Shown piece by piece: positions 9,746-17,313 of a stretch of 33,152 nt of DNA (its first letter is position 1; each line of letters begins with the position of its first letter). The stretch is from positions 1 to 33,152 of the forward strand of contig JAFQKR010000066.1 of NCBI GenBank assembly GCA_017396825.1. Direction: 5' to 3'. The notes beneath the pieces are model-generated. The model had not been told where the DNA came from and ran no database searches. It saw only the letters and a list, made by a program, of their open reading frames with translations. The position numbers were made by a program, and so were the translations under genes. The DNA is from Clostridia bacterium. GTDB taxonomy: Bacteria > Bacillota > Clostridia > Oscillospirales > CAG-382.

Positions 9746-10558
9746 ATATCTTTCATGGTAGAAAAGATATTGTTGGGCTATTCCTGCGTATTTACCGAAA
9801 ACCGATGGGGTGAAGTTTTCGTCATAGTACTTGTCTATAACCCGCTTTATCCATACGTCAATGGGGAAGGCATCCATATGTCCAAGGCCGAAAAGTGCAA
9901 CGCAGCCTGCTACCTTCGGCCCCACCCCCTTAACAGTGCATAGGGCGGTAATTGCTTCGTCAAGACTTACGTCGTAAAGGCTGTCAAGAACCAACTCTCT
10001 CCTTGCAACCTTTTCCGCCGCATCTGCGATGTATTTAGCGCGGAACCCTGCTTTGATTGGGGACAGTCCTTCAACACCTAACACTGCGATTCTATCGGCG
10101 GTGGGGAATGAGTATATGCCTTCACCCAGCTCATCCCCGCAAAGAGCGCAAAGAGCGGCTATTATTTTTTTAATACGTGGTATGTTGTTGTTTTGGGAAA
10201 TTATAAAAGAGCATAAGGCCTCCCAAGGGTCTTGCCGCAGTATATGTATACCTTTACCGCTTTGTAGGGCGCCGTCGTGAAGCCCTGTTTTTGATAGGGA
10301 GAGATGTATATCCTCGTAGTCTCTGTCTAAATCCAAAAACAAAGAAAGCTTGCCCTCGAACTCTTCTTTGGTCATATCTTCAACGAAAAAACCGTCCTCT
10401 ACCACATTTATAGCCAAGGGTCTGCCAAGGGCAACCCCCCTGAAGGTTTTACCGTCTACGGTGTCAAAACGGAAGCACTGTCCGCAGTCAAAGGTCTTAT
10501 AAAGGTCTATATCGCAGTCGGTAACAAGAATGCCGCCTGCCTTTTCTGTGATACGCAT
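9734..10558 (-). CDS. 8-oxoguanine DNA glycosylase/AP lyase-like (OGG1/AlkA HhH-GPD family)
   Basis: This enzyme would excise oxidised or alkylated bases from DNA. The 274-residue protein has the N-terminal OGG-type domain with FDCGQCFRF (23-31) and a helix-hairpin-helix GPD domain: LCSFIISQNNNIPRIKK (115-131), the hairpin GVGPKVA (211-217) with the candidate Schiff-base lysine Lys215, and the catalytic aspartate Asp234 in FPIDVW. The lysine argues for a bifunctional glycosylase/lyase of the OGG type rather than AlkA. AGGAG precedes the ATG at suitable distance. It is a single gene divergent from the DUF6062-like gene, with only about 80 bases between them. Confidence 0.88.
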   Translation of the reverse strand: MRITEKAGGILVTDCDIDLYKTFDCGQCFRFDTVDGKTFRGVALGRPLAINVVEDGFFVEDMTKEEFEGKLSLFLDLDRDYEDIHLSLSKTGLHDGALQSGKGIHILRQDPWEALCSFIISQNNNIPRIKKIIAALCALCGDELGEGIYSFPTADRIAVLGVEGLSPIKAGFRAKYIADAAEKVARRELVLDSLYDVSLDEAITALCTVKGVGPKVAGCVALFGLGHMDAFPIDVWIKRVIDKYYDENFTPSVFGKYAGIAQQYLFYHERYLAE

Positions 10559-10579
10559 AAACTAACTCCTAAAAAGTAC

Positions 10580-10608
10580 TTGAAAAGAAATGTAAATTAC
10601 TGTATAAT
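10580..10608 (+). promoter_or_regulatory. Promoter of the DUF6062-VTT pair
   Basis: TTGAAA (10580-10585) and TATAAT (10603-10608), 17-base spacer, 30 bases upstream of the ATG at 10638. Confidence 0.8.
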
Positions 10609-10637
10609 GAAACCGTTGCAAAAAGGACGGTGAAACA

Positions 10638-11318
10638 ATGAAGGAACATATATATACCATACCCGTAAACGAGGCCTTTGATGATGAAAGCGGCAAGTGC
10701 CCCTTCTGCTTGCTTTACGAAAAACTGCAGGAGGATGAGCTTACCCTTATTCTCGGTGCCTCTATGATGGAGCCGGACGTTCGTATCCAAACCAACGAAA
10801 AGGGCTTTTGTCCGGAGCATTTCGGTATGCTTGTGACACGCAAAAATCGACTGGGGCTCGGTCTTATATTGGAAAGCCACCTTGAGGAACTAAAAAAGGA
10901 CGTAAAACTTGGCGGTATGCTTTCAAGAGATAAGACTGCTTCTCCCAGAAAAAAGATTGGAGAACTTGAAAAAAGCTGTTATATCTGCGACCGCATAGAG
11001 AACAATTTTGCCGCAATGATCAGTACCGCGGCCATACTTTACGAAAGAGAAGAGGCTTTCCGCAAAAAGTTTGCGGCAAAAAAGAGCCTTTGTCTTCCTC
11101 ATTATCGTAGAGTCCTTGAGGAAACCAATCATATGCATAAGCCCTATAATGCCGATATGGCAAAGGATGCGGCAGTGATAGTGGAAAACTATCTCAACAA
11201 GCTTAAAGACGACGTTTCTTGGTTTTGCAAAAAGTTTGATTATCTGTATGATAATGAGCCTTGGTACGATTCAAAGGACGCGATAGAACGCGCGATAGCG
11301 TTTCTTACTTCAAAATGA
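10638..11318 (+). CDS. DUF6062-like Cys-rich cytoplasmic protein
   Basis: A 226-residue soluble protein with paired metal-binding-like motifs: CPFC near 21-24, CPEHF near 58, CYIC near 115-118 and CLPHY near 152. The arrangement of two CxxC motifs each followed by a Cys-Pro-x-His or Cys-Leu-Pro-His motif suggests two zinc or iron-sulphur binding sites from an internal repeat. It matches my memory of DUF6062 proteins of Clostridia, whose function is unknown. AAGGACGG acts as the ribosome binding site. The stop overlaps the next gene start (ATGA), so it is coupled to a membrane protein. Confidence 0.8.
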   Translation: MKEHIYTIPVNEAFDDESGKCPFCLLYEKLQEDELTLILGASMMEPDVRIQTNEKGFCPEHFGMLVTRKNRLGLGLILESHLEELKKDVKLGGMLSRDKTASPRKKIGELEKSCYICDRIENNFAAMISTAAILYEREEAFRKKFAAKKSLCLPHYRRVLEETNHMHKPYNADMAKDAAVIVENYLNKLKDDVSWFCKKFDYLYDNEPWYDSKDAIERAIAFLTSK

Positions 11319-12016
11319 CGGATAAAGCTTTAAGAAACAAACGTATCCTTGCGATAGTTTCCGTAGTGGTGGTAGTTGCCCTGGTATCTGCCTTGGCGCT
11401 CCTTATATGGAAGGGCTTTGAAAATAATATCAGCACACCCGAAGGCTTTAAGGAGTATATAGAAGGCTTTGGCTGGAAGGGTTATCTTGTTGCTGTTGGT
11501 ATTCAAATGCTCCAGGTAGTTGTTGCCCTTATCCCCGGCGAGGTGGTGGAAATCGGCGCGGGCTGTGCATTTGGCTGGCTTGGGGGCACGCTTATATGCC
11601 TTGCAGGGGTCACCATCGCTTCCTCAGTGGTGTTTCTCTTAACAAAACGTATTGGCATTAAAATGGTGGAGCTTTTCGTAGACCCTGCAAAGATAGACAG
11701 CCTTAAGTTTTTGAACAGCGAAAAGAAACTTAAGCTCACAGTATTTTTGCTGTTTTTTATACCGGGCACCCCAAAGGATCTCATAACATATTTTGTGGGT
11801 CTTACACGAATAAAACTCAGCGAGTTTTTGGCTATATCTCTTGTGGCCCGTATCCCTTCTGTGCTATCCTCTGCCATTGTCGGCCATAACGTTATAGAAG
11901 AGAACTATATGACAAGCATAATCGTTTTCGGCGTAACGGCATTGGTAAGTCTTGCAGGCATCCTTATTTATAACAAGATGTTAAGCCGCAAGCAAAGAAA
12001 AACAGAAAGTAACTGA
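11315..12016 (+). CDS. TVP38/TMEM64 (VTT domain) family membrane protein
   Basis: A 233-residue integral membrane protein of the VTT/DedA-related class, whose members are linked to lipid scrambling or membrane homeostasis. Seen: N-terminal helix (about 11-32), the family block IPGEVVEIGAGCAFGWLGG (about 73-91), a central FIPGTPKDLITYFVGLT segment, and a last helix before a basic tail (SRKQRKTESN). The start at 11315 is chosen because its ATG overlaps the previous stop (ATGA); an in-frame upstream start would lie inside the DUF6062-like gene. It ends its unit, followed by a bidirectional terminator. Confidence 0.88.
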   Translation: MTDKALRNKRILAIVSVVVVVALVSALALLIWKGFENNISTPEGFKEYIEGFGWKGYLVAVGIQMLQVVVALIPGEVVEIGAGCAFGWLGGTLICLAGVTIASSVVFLLTKRIGIKMVELFVDPAKIDSLKFLNSEKKLKLTVFLLFFIPGTPKDLITYFVGLTRIKLSEFLAISLVARIPSVLSSAIVGHNVIEENYMTSIIVFGVTALVSLAGILIYNKMLSRKQRKTESN

Positions 12017-12035
12017 CAATACAATATTAACACAA

Positions 12036-12070
12036 AACCCTCTCTAAATCAACAGATTTTAGAGAGGGTT
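12036..12070. terminator. Bidirectional terminator between convergent genes
   Basis: A stem of at least 13 bp (AACCCTCTCTAAA / TTTAGAGAGGGTT) with a short AACA-containing loop lies between the VTT gene and the convergent dehydrogenase gene. The tails are AT-rich both ways (TTTTGTG on minus, AATATTTG on plus). Confidence 0.85.
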
Positions 12071-12080
12071 AATATTTGTA

Positions 12081-13244
12081 TTAAAGCTTGGACATTACGT
12101 ACTCTGCAAATTCTGCGTTTGTTGCGCCGTCGGGTCTGCCGGTGATTTTTATCTTTGCTTCCTCAAACATGCAAAGGTCAAGAGCCTTTTCAAGCTTTTC
12201 AGCCTTTTCTATTCTGCCTATGTGTCGGAGAAGCATAACTACCGCGCGGAGCATGGAGCAGGGGTCTGCATATTGGGCTCTGCCTTCGTTTACCATACGG
12301 GGCGCACTGCCGTGGATAGCCTCAAACATTGCGTAACGCTTACCTATGTTAGCACTGCCTGCAGTACCAACGCCGCCTTGGATTTCTGCCGCTTCATCGG
12401 TAAGTATATCGCCGTAAAGGTTGGGGAGAATCATAACGCGGAAATCACGTCTGCGCTTTTCGTCGATGAGTTTTGCAGTCATTATGTCGATATACCAGTC
12501 CTCAAGAGATATCTCGGGATACTCCTTGCCTATCTCCTTGCAGATGTTCAAAAATTTGCCGTCGGTTGTCTTGATTACGTTTGCTTTCGTAACAACATCC
12601 ACGCGATTAATGCCGTTTTTACGGGCATATTCAAAGGCGAGACGTGCTATGCGCTCAGTGCCCTCGGTTGTGGTAACGACAAAGTCCATAGCAAGGTCGT
12701 CGTTAACCTTTATACCCTTACTGCCCACAGCGTAGCCACCCTCGGTGTTTTCACGGAAGAAGGTCCAATCTATACCGAGAGCAGGAACCTTAACGGGACG
12801 CATGTTTGCAAAAAGGTCAAGCTCTTTACGCATTGCAACGTTTGCGCTTTCGATGTTGGGCCACGGGTCGCCCTGTCTGGGGGTTGTGGTGGGACCCTTA
12901 AGAATAACGTGGCAAGCCTTAAGCTCTGCCATTACGTCATCAGGAATAGCCTTGTTAACTGCAGCGCGGTTTTCTATGGTAAGTCCGTCGATGTTTCTTA
13001 TCTCAACCTTCCCTGCATCTATTTCATCCTTAAGCATATACTCAAGCACGTCGCGGCTTACCTTGCAGATGTAAGGACCGATACCGTCGCCGCCGCACAC
13101 GCCGATTATAAGCTTATCAAGGTTTTGATAATCAACGAAATCCTTAACGGACTTAATGCGTTCTGCTCTTTCAAGCTGTTCGTCAAGCAAAGCCTCAAAG
13201 TGCTTGAGAGCCGCCTGCTTTTCTGCATAAAACTTGTCACTCAT
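12081..13244 (-). CDS. Isocitrate/isopropylmalate dehydrogenase family protein, probably isocitrate dehydrogenase
   Basis: A 387-residue beta-decarboxylating dehydrogenase. Seen: GDGIGPYI (53-60), the substrate-binding helix IESANVAMRKELDLFANMRP (131-150), FFRENTEGGYA (162-172) and the metal-site segment LPNLYGDILTDEAAEIQGG. The Ser in ESANVAMRK matches the position that binds the gamma-carboxylate in isocitrate enzymes, so I favour isocitrate over isopropylmalate; no leu genes are nearby. If so it supplies 2-oxoglutarate and hence glutamate. The ATG at 13244 is chosen because GGAGG lies 10 bases upstream; an in-frame upstream ATG at 13277 lacks a site. It has an unusual structured upstream region and its own terminator. 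Confidence 0.8.
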   Translation of the reverse strand: MSDKFYAEKQAALKHFEALLDEQLERAERIKSVKDFVDYQNLDKLIIGVCGGDGIGPYICKVSRDVLEYMLKDEIDAGKVEIRNIDGLTIENRAAVNKAIPDDVMAELKACHVILKGPTTTPRQGDPWPNIESANVAMRKELDLFANMRPVKVPALGIDWTFFRENTEGGYAVGSKGIKVNDDLAMDFVVTTTEGTERIARLAFEYARKNGINRVDVVTKANVIKTTDGKFLNICKEIGKEYPEISLEDWYIDIMTAKLIDEKRRRDFRVMILPNLYGDILTDEAAEIQGGVGTAGSANIGKRYAMFEAIHGSAPRMVNEGRAQYADPCSMLRAVVMLLRHIGRIEKAEKLEKALDLCMFEEAKIKITGRPDGATNAEFAEYVMSKL

Positions 13245-13300
13245 GTGTAAAAATCCTCCAAAATTGCATTGTATCACTTTACATAATATCTGCTGTTAAA

Positions 13301-13421
13301 TTAGCCGTTGTGTGGAAAAACCACATTTCCCACACGGTTTCCCGCATTTTGCAAATTGAAAAACGGCTAAATATCTCACTTTTGATGTGGAAAACCCGAA
13401 TAACACTACAAGTTTCCCACA
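13301..13421 (-). promoter_or_regulatory. Structured upstream region of the dehydrogenase gene with repeated TGTGG(G)AAA boxes
   Basis: The 233-base gap between tsaD and the dehydrogenase gene holds a perfect 9-bp inverted repeat (TTAGCCGTT 13301-13309, AACGGCTAA 13362-13370). In and beside it are copies of one box: TGTGGAAAA at 13311 and 13386, and its inverted form TTTCCCACA at 13326 and 13413, with a variant TTTCCCGCA at 13338. The boxes alternate in orientation. No ORF is supported here. It could be a protein-binding array or a structured leader RNA; I cannot match it to a known riboswitch. Confidence 0.45.
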
Positions 13422-13466
13422 TTTTCGTCTCGCATTATGTCACATTACGTATCATGCATAATGTGT

Positions 13467-13507
13467 GTAAAAATGCGTTACGCTTGCATACAAGCGTATG
13501 CATTTTG
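13467..13507 (-). terminator. Terminator of the galU-tsaD operon, embedded in the tsaD 3' end
   Basis: A roughly 16-bp stem with one bulged base (arms about 13469-13486 and 13491-13506, loop CATA) is followed on the minus strand by TTTTTAC. The tsaD stop codon at 13480-13478 is inside the stem, so the last codons of tsaD form the 5' arm. Confidence 0.7.
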
Positions 13508-14488
13508 TGCAAGCTCGGCGCGTTTTCCGTCCAAAAATTCGTAGTAACCTTGGGCGGCAATCATCTGTGCATTGTCGCCGCACAGTGATAAAGGGGGCAC
13601 AAAAAACCCTACGCCTGCCTTGTCGGTAAGTGCTTTTAAAGCGGCGCGCAGATGGCTGTTTGCGGCAACACCGCCCGATAGCACAAGGGGCAGTCTTTCG
13701 CCGCTTTCGTAAAGCTTTTCAACACCCTTGCACACAGTCTTAACAGCCGCTGCAGTAAAGGAAGCGGCAATATCTGCCTTAAGAGGCCCTTCTATTTTTT
13801 CACCTCTCATTTCCATCGTGTGCACAAGGTTAATAACGGCCGTTTTAAGACCTGAAAAACTAAAATCGTATTCCGCATCATGCACCTTGCCTATGGTAAA
13901 TGGGAAACGCTTTTTATCACCCTCGGAGGCAAGTCTGTCCATGGCAGCGCCGCCGGGATAGGGAAGTCCTAAAACTCTGGCCGCTTTATCAAAGGCCTCT
14001 CCTGCTGCATCGTCGCGTGTGACGCCGATGGTGGTAAGTCTGGTGTAATCCTCCACCTTTATGAGAGAAGTATGTCCTCCGCTGACTACCAGTGCGATAA
14101 ATGGTGGCTTTAATTCAGGGCTGGAAATATAGTTTGCCGCAATGTGACCCCTAATGTGATGAACGGGTACTAAGGGCTTTCCGCAGCTGTATGCAAGCCC
14201 CTTTGCAAAGCTTAGCCCTGTAAGGAGCGCGCCTATAAGGCCGGGAGCGTAGGTAACGGCGATAGCATCTATGTCGTTGATGGTAAGGCAAGCCTTTTCA
14301 AGTGCTTCGTTGACAACGCCGCAAAGAGCCTCCGTATGTGCTCTGGATGCTATTTCGGGTACAACGCCGCCATAAAGAGCGTGAACATCCACTTGTGATG
14401 CAACTACGCCCGAAAGTACCCTCCTACCGTCTTCAACAATAGCTGCGGCTGTTTCATCACAGGAGCTTTCTATACCAAGTATCTTCAT
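13478..14488 (-). CDS. tsaD: tRNA N6-adenosine threonylcarbamoyltransferase TsaD
   Basis: TsaD transfers the threonylcarbamoyl group to A37 of ANN-decoding tRNAs. The 336-residue protein shows GIESSCDET at 5-13, metal-binding His111 and His115 in HHIRGH, SGGHTSL, DDAAGEAFDKAARVLGLPYPGG, and the C-terminal SGGVAANSHLR and CGDNAQMIA blocks. Length is normal. Its ATG overlaps the rimI stop (ATGA). The partner genes tsaB and tsaE, often adjacent in Firmicutes, are not in this operon. Confidence 0.96.
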   Translation of the reverse strand: MKILGIESSCDETAAAIVEDGRRVLSGVVASQVDVHALYGGVVPEIASRAHTEALCGVVNEALEKACLTINDIDAIAVTYAPGLIGALLTGLSFAKGLAYSCGKPLVPVHHIRGHIAANYISSPELKPPFIALVVSGGHTSLIKVEDYTRLTTIGVTRDDAAGEAFDKAARVLGLPYPGGAAMDRLASEGDKKRFPFTIGKVHDAEYDFSFSGLKTAVINLVHTMEMRGEKIEGPLKADIAASFTAAAVKTVCKGVEKLYESGERLPLVLSGGVAANSHLRAALKALTDKAGVGFFVPPLSLCGDNAQMIAAQGYYEFLDGKRAELAQNAYACMQA

Positions 14489-14925
14489 TTTTTTATCTCC
14501 TTTATCATAACTATCGCATCGTCATTTTGTTTGCGATAAAATCCCTTTCGTATACCCGCCTTAACAAACCCTGCTTTTTCGTACAATGAAACAGCGGCGG
14601 CGTTTCTGCTTGCAACCTCAAGGGATAACTGCTCGGCATTTCTGCAAATAGCCTCTGCTTCTGCAAGGGAAATAAGCCCAAGCGCCGCGCCCTTTCTGCG
14701 ATGGTTTTCGTCAACAGCAAGGTTTTCTATCATACCTTCGTATAGCGAAAATACGCAGCTTAAAACAGCGCAAAGCTCGCCATTTTCGGTGGCTATCAGA
14801 TACAAGGTATCATCGCGTTCCAAGGCTTCTCTTATTTGATTTTCGGACCATGCGGTGTCAAGATAAGCCGCCTCCGTCAAAGCGGCGGCGGCTATATATT
14901 TTTCGCTTATTCTTGAAAATTCCAT
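14485..14925 (-). CDS. rimI: GNAT acetyltransferase, RimI-like (ribosomal protein S18 N-acetyltransferase)
   Basis: A 146-residue GNAT-fold acetyltransferase. The acetyl-CoA loop NHRRKGAALGLISLAE (about 75-90) and the C-terminal ASRNAAAVSLYEKAGFVKAGIRKGFY pattern are characteristic of RimI. RimI acetylates the N-terminal alanine of S18, though clostridial members may have wider targets. Its position directly before tsaD with a four-base overlap is a common arrangement and supports the name. It starts 3 bases after the stop of the upstream unknown gene. Confidence 0.87.
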   Translation of the reverse strand: MEFSRISEKYIAAAALTEAAYLDTAWSENQIREALERDDTLYLIATENGELCAVLSCVFSLYEGMIENLAVDENHRRKGAALGLISLAEAEAICRNAEQLSLEVASRNAAAVSLYEKAGFVKAGIRKGFYRKQNDDAIVMIKEIKK

Positions 14926-14928
14926 ATC

Positions 14929-15663
14929 TTAGCCAATCATTCTTACGGTAACCTCGTCGGGACAAGGCACTGTTTTACCCGTAACCATGTCAGTGAGGTA
15001 AGCCATTCCGTTTTCATCGGTGCAAAAACCCACCTCGTAATAGAGCCCCGGATAGTTTTCTGAGTATAGCCTTATGTAAAACTCGTTTTCTTCGGTAAGC
15101 TCGCCCGTGGGGGTAGTATTGTTGCCGCTAATGAGAGCGTCGCGTATAAGGTCAACGTATTTGGAGCCGTCCTCAACGCTGTTTTCCTCGGCAACTGTCT
15201 TTGAGTAAAAGTGATCAATGGCGCTGTTAAGCTCGCCCATAAAAATTCCTGCTGCGACAGGAGCAAAACTTTTTAGCGTGATTTCATCTGTATCTGTGGA
15301 ACGGTAAACGTAAGAGCCGCCAAGGACGTCTTTCGCCTCGGATATAAACCTTTTAGGATCTTCAAACATTATGGTGTAAAAGTTGATTCCCTCGGATTTG
15401 TCACTGCCACCCATGGTGATATATACGTCCTTCAGGGTGTTTGCGCCTATTCCTATGGGGCATCTAACGTAGCGCCTGCCGTTATCTGTATCAATAACAA
15501 CACCGCTTTCCATATTTCCGCTGTTGGGGTTGGGAGTTTCCTCTCTCCCGTCACAGTGGGAAAGAACGTAAACCAAAAGAAGTACAAGACCGGTCGCCGC
15601 GATAACGGTAATCAGCCCCAGCACCTCTTTAAGCTTTTCGTTGCCTTTGGTTTTTTTTGTCAT
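14929..15663 (-). CDS. Unknown protein with one N-terminal membrane helix
   Basis: I do not recognise this 244-residue protein. It has a basic cytoplasmic head (MTKKTKGNEKLKE), one membrane helix (about 15-35), an Asn/Pro/Glu-rich linker (about 40-55) and an extracytoplasmic domain of about 190 residues rich in Thr, Asp, Glu and Gly. Repeated short blocks such as YVRCPIGIG, YVYRSTDTDEITLKSF and FYIRLYSENYPGLYYEVGF suggest a mainly beta fold. No catalytic motif or lipobox is visible. It begins one base after the comEB stop and is followed closely by rimI, so it is part of the galU-tsaD operon. Confidence 0.75.
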   Translation of the reverse strand: MTKKTKGNEKLKEVLGLITVIAATGLVLLLVYVLSHCDGREETPNPNSGNMESGVVIDTDNGRRYVRCPIGIGANTLKDVYITMGGSDKSEGINFYTIMFEDPKRFISEAKDVLGGSYVYRSTDTDEITLKSFAPVAAGIFMGELNSAIDHFYSKTVAEENSVEDGSKYVDLIRDALISGNNTTPTGELTEENEFYIRLYSENYPGLYYEVGFCTDENGMAYLTDMVTGKTVPCPDEVTVRMIG

Positions 15664-15664
15664 A

Positions 15665-16150
15665 TCAGTATCCTATCTGACCTAGGGAGTCGTCGTTCTC
15701 TATCCAATCGCTAACGGTGTAAACGGTGTATTTGCCGTCCTCCTCCATAACGATAACCTTCTCAATGCCTGCGTTTATAACCATACGCTTGCACATTTGG
15801 CAACAGCAGGTGCCGGGTACCGTTTCACCCGTTTTGGGATCCACGCAAGCTAGGTAAAGGGTAGAACCAAGCATTCTGTCTCTGGATGCGGCAATTATAG
15901 CGTTTGCTTCAGCGTGAACGGAACGGCAAAGCTCGTACCTTTCGCCCCTGGGGATGTTCATTTTATCTCTGAGACAATAATTAAGGTCACAGCAATTTAC
16001 TCTGCCGCGGGGTGCCCCTGCGTATCCCGTGGAGATAATAACATCGTCCTTAACGATAATAGCGCCGAATTTGCGTCTTATACAAGTGCCTCTGCCGGCA
16101 ACGGTCTTTGCTATATTCAAATAATAGTTTTCCTTGCTTATCCTTGCCAT
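15665..16150 (-). CDS. comEB: dCMP deaminase (ComEB-type)
   Basis: A zinc-dependent deaminase converting dCMP to dUMP for dTTP synthesis. The 161-residue protein has the catalytic HAEANAI (His79, Glu81) and the zinc pair Cys117/Cys120 in CCCQMC, plus the ComEB-type insert with NCCDLNYCLRD and PRGERYELC that holds extra Cys residues. The ATG at 16150 is chosen because GGAGGTG lies 5 bases upstream; an earlier in-frame TTG (16171) overlaps galU and has no site. It lies 13 bases after galU. ComE competence proteins are not nearby, so a nucleotide metabolism role is more likely. Confidence 0.92.
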   Translation of the reverse strand: MARISKENYYLNIAKTVAGRGTCIRRKFGAIIVKDDVIISTGYAGAPRGRVNCCDLNYCLRDKMNIPRGERYELCRSVHAEANAIIAASRDRMLGSTLYLACVDPKTGETVPGTCCCQMCKRMVINAGIEKVIVMEEDGKYTVYTVSDWIENDDSLGQIGY

Positions 16151-16163
16151 AACGGCACCTCCG

Positions 16164-17033
16164 TCAGTCAATTTTAAGGCCCTTCAGGTATTCTTTTAAA
16201 GCCTTACCCGTTTCCGGATGTAAAAGCCCCTGCTCAATGTTTGCGATAAGCATACCCAATTTGGAGCCTATATCGTATCTCGTACCTTCAAATTCACAAG
16301 CCGTCATACCCTTGCTTCTTGCAAGCGTGCACATGGCATCTGTAAGTTGAATTTCGTTGTTTGCACCGCGGGGAGTGGTTTCCAAAATATCAAAAATTTC
16401 CGGGGGCAAAACTACACGCCCCAGTATGGAGAACAAAGAAAATATCTTATCAGGCGAGGGCTTTTCTATCATATCACTTACTTTGTAAACGTTATCGCGA
16501 AGATTATCCACTTTGAGAGAACAGTATTTTACTATCTGCTCAGGGGTAACCTTTTTAACGCCTGCAACGCCAAGCCCGTATTCGTAATACACATCCGTAA
16601 GCTGCTTGACAACGGGTGTTTTTGAAACTATAACGTCGTCGCCGTATAAAACCGCAAATGGGTCGTCGCCAACAAAACTTTTAGCGCAATAAACTGCGTG
16701 TCCCAAGCCTTTTGCTTCCTTCTGACGAACAAAGCTTATATTTGCAAGATTTGCTATGGCATTCAGTTCTTCTGCCAAAGCGTCCTTGCCGGAAGCGTAA
16801 AGCTTGGTGTTATATTCAAGGCTGTAATCAAAATAATCCTCAATGGCTTCCTTGCCACGACCGGTGATGATAAGTATATCGGTAATACCGGCAGCCGCGG
16901 CTTCTTCAACCAAGTATTGCATACAGGGCTTGTCCACTATCGGAAGCATTTCCTTGGGAACGCTTTTTGCGATAGGGAGCATGCGCGTGCCAAGCCCTGC
17001 GGCTGGGATTATGGCCTTTGTTATTTTCTTCAC
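16164..17033 (-). CDS. galU: UTP-glucose-1-phosphate uridylyltransferase
   Basis: GalU makes UDP-glucose from UTP and glucose 1-phosphate for wall polymers, glycolipids and capsule. The 289-residue protein shows AIIPAAGLGTRMLPIAKSVPKEMLPIVDKP at the N-terminus (nucleotide loop and active-site Lys), FAVLYGDDV, and the FEGTRYDIGSKLG block near the C-terminus. It starts with GTG, supported by AAGGAGG 9 bases upstream. It follows the mini sortase-type peptide gene by 21 bases and precedes comEB by 13, so it shares their promoter. Confidence 0.95.
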   Translation of the reverse strand: MKKITKAIIPAAGLGTRMLPIAKSVPKEMLPIVDKPCMQYLVEEAAAAGITDILIITGRGKEAIEDYFDYSLEYNTKLYASGKDALAEELNAIANLANISFVRQKEAKGLGHAVYCAKSFVGDDPFAVLYGDDVIVSKTPVVKQLTDVYYEYGLGVAGVKKVTPEQIVKYCSLKVDNLRDNVYKVSDMIEKPSPDKIFSLFSILGRVVLPPEIFDILETTPRGANNEIQLTDAMCTLARSKGMTACEFEGTRYDIGSKLGMLIANIEQGLLHPETGKALKEYLKGLKID

Positions 17034-17054
17034 GGCTTTATGCCTCCTTGTGTT

Positions 17055-17237
17055 TTATTTTTTCTTGCTTGTAACCGCAAGCACCACTACCATTGCAACG
17101 GCAACGACAGCAAGTATGAGATATATCCACCAATTTTCGTCACCTGTCATAGGTACGCCGCTATCAGCAGAAGCCTGTAAAGCGCCTATAACAACGGCAG
17201 ATAAAAAAGCCATTACCACGGAAAGAGCCTTTTTCAT
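17055..17237 (-). CDS. 60-residue secreted mini-protein with a VPMTG sortase-like anchor
   Basis: The protein is a signal peptide (1-24, cleavage likely after QASA), then DSGVPMTGDENWW, a membrane helix (37-55) and a SKKK tail. VPMTG (28-32) followed by a helix and basic tail is the layout of an LPxTG-type sorting signal with Val for Leu. Nothing lies between signal peptide and anchor, so a sortase would leave only about seven residues (DSGVPMT). GGAGGT precedes the ATG at 17237 by 7 bases. It is the first gene of the galU-comEB-tsaD operon, behind a perfect promoter. It may instead be a two-helix membrane peptide. No sortase gene is in the window. Confidence 0.8.
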   Translation of the reverse strand: MKKALSVVMAFLSAVVIGALQASADSGVPMTGDENWWIYLILAVVAVAMVVVLAVTSKKK

Positions 17238-17278
17238 GTAAAATACCTCCATATAAAGTTATACAAACATACAACGTA

Positions 17279-17307
17279 ATTATATAACGGTTGCCGGGTT
17301 TTGTCAA
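17279..17307 (-). promoter_or_regulatory. Consensus promoter of the mini-protein-galU-tsaD operon
   Basis: TTGACA (17307-17302) and TATAAT (17284-17279) with a 17-base spacer, a perfect match. It begins only 7 bases after the dinB stop codon, and no terminator separates them. Confidence 0.88.
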
Positions 17308-17313
17308 GGATAA

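Noticed and set aside
13310-13588. A 92-residue plus-strand frame over the structured region and the tsaD end
   Set aside because: No ribosome binding site, no domain, overlaps tsaD in antisense; composition follows the repeats.
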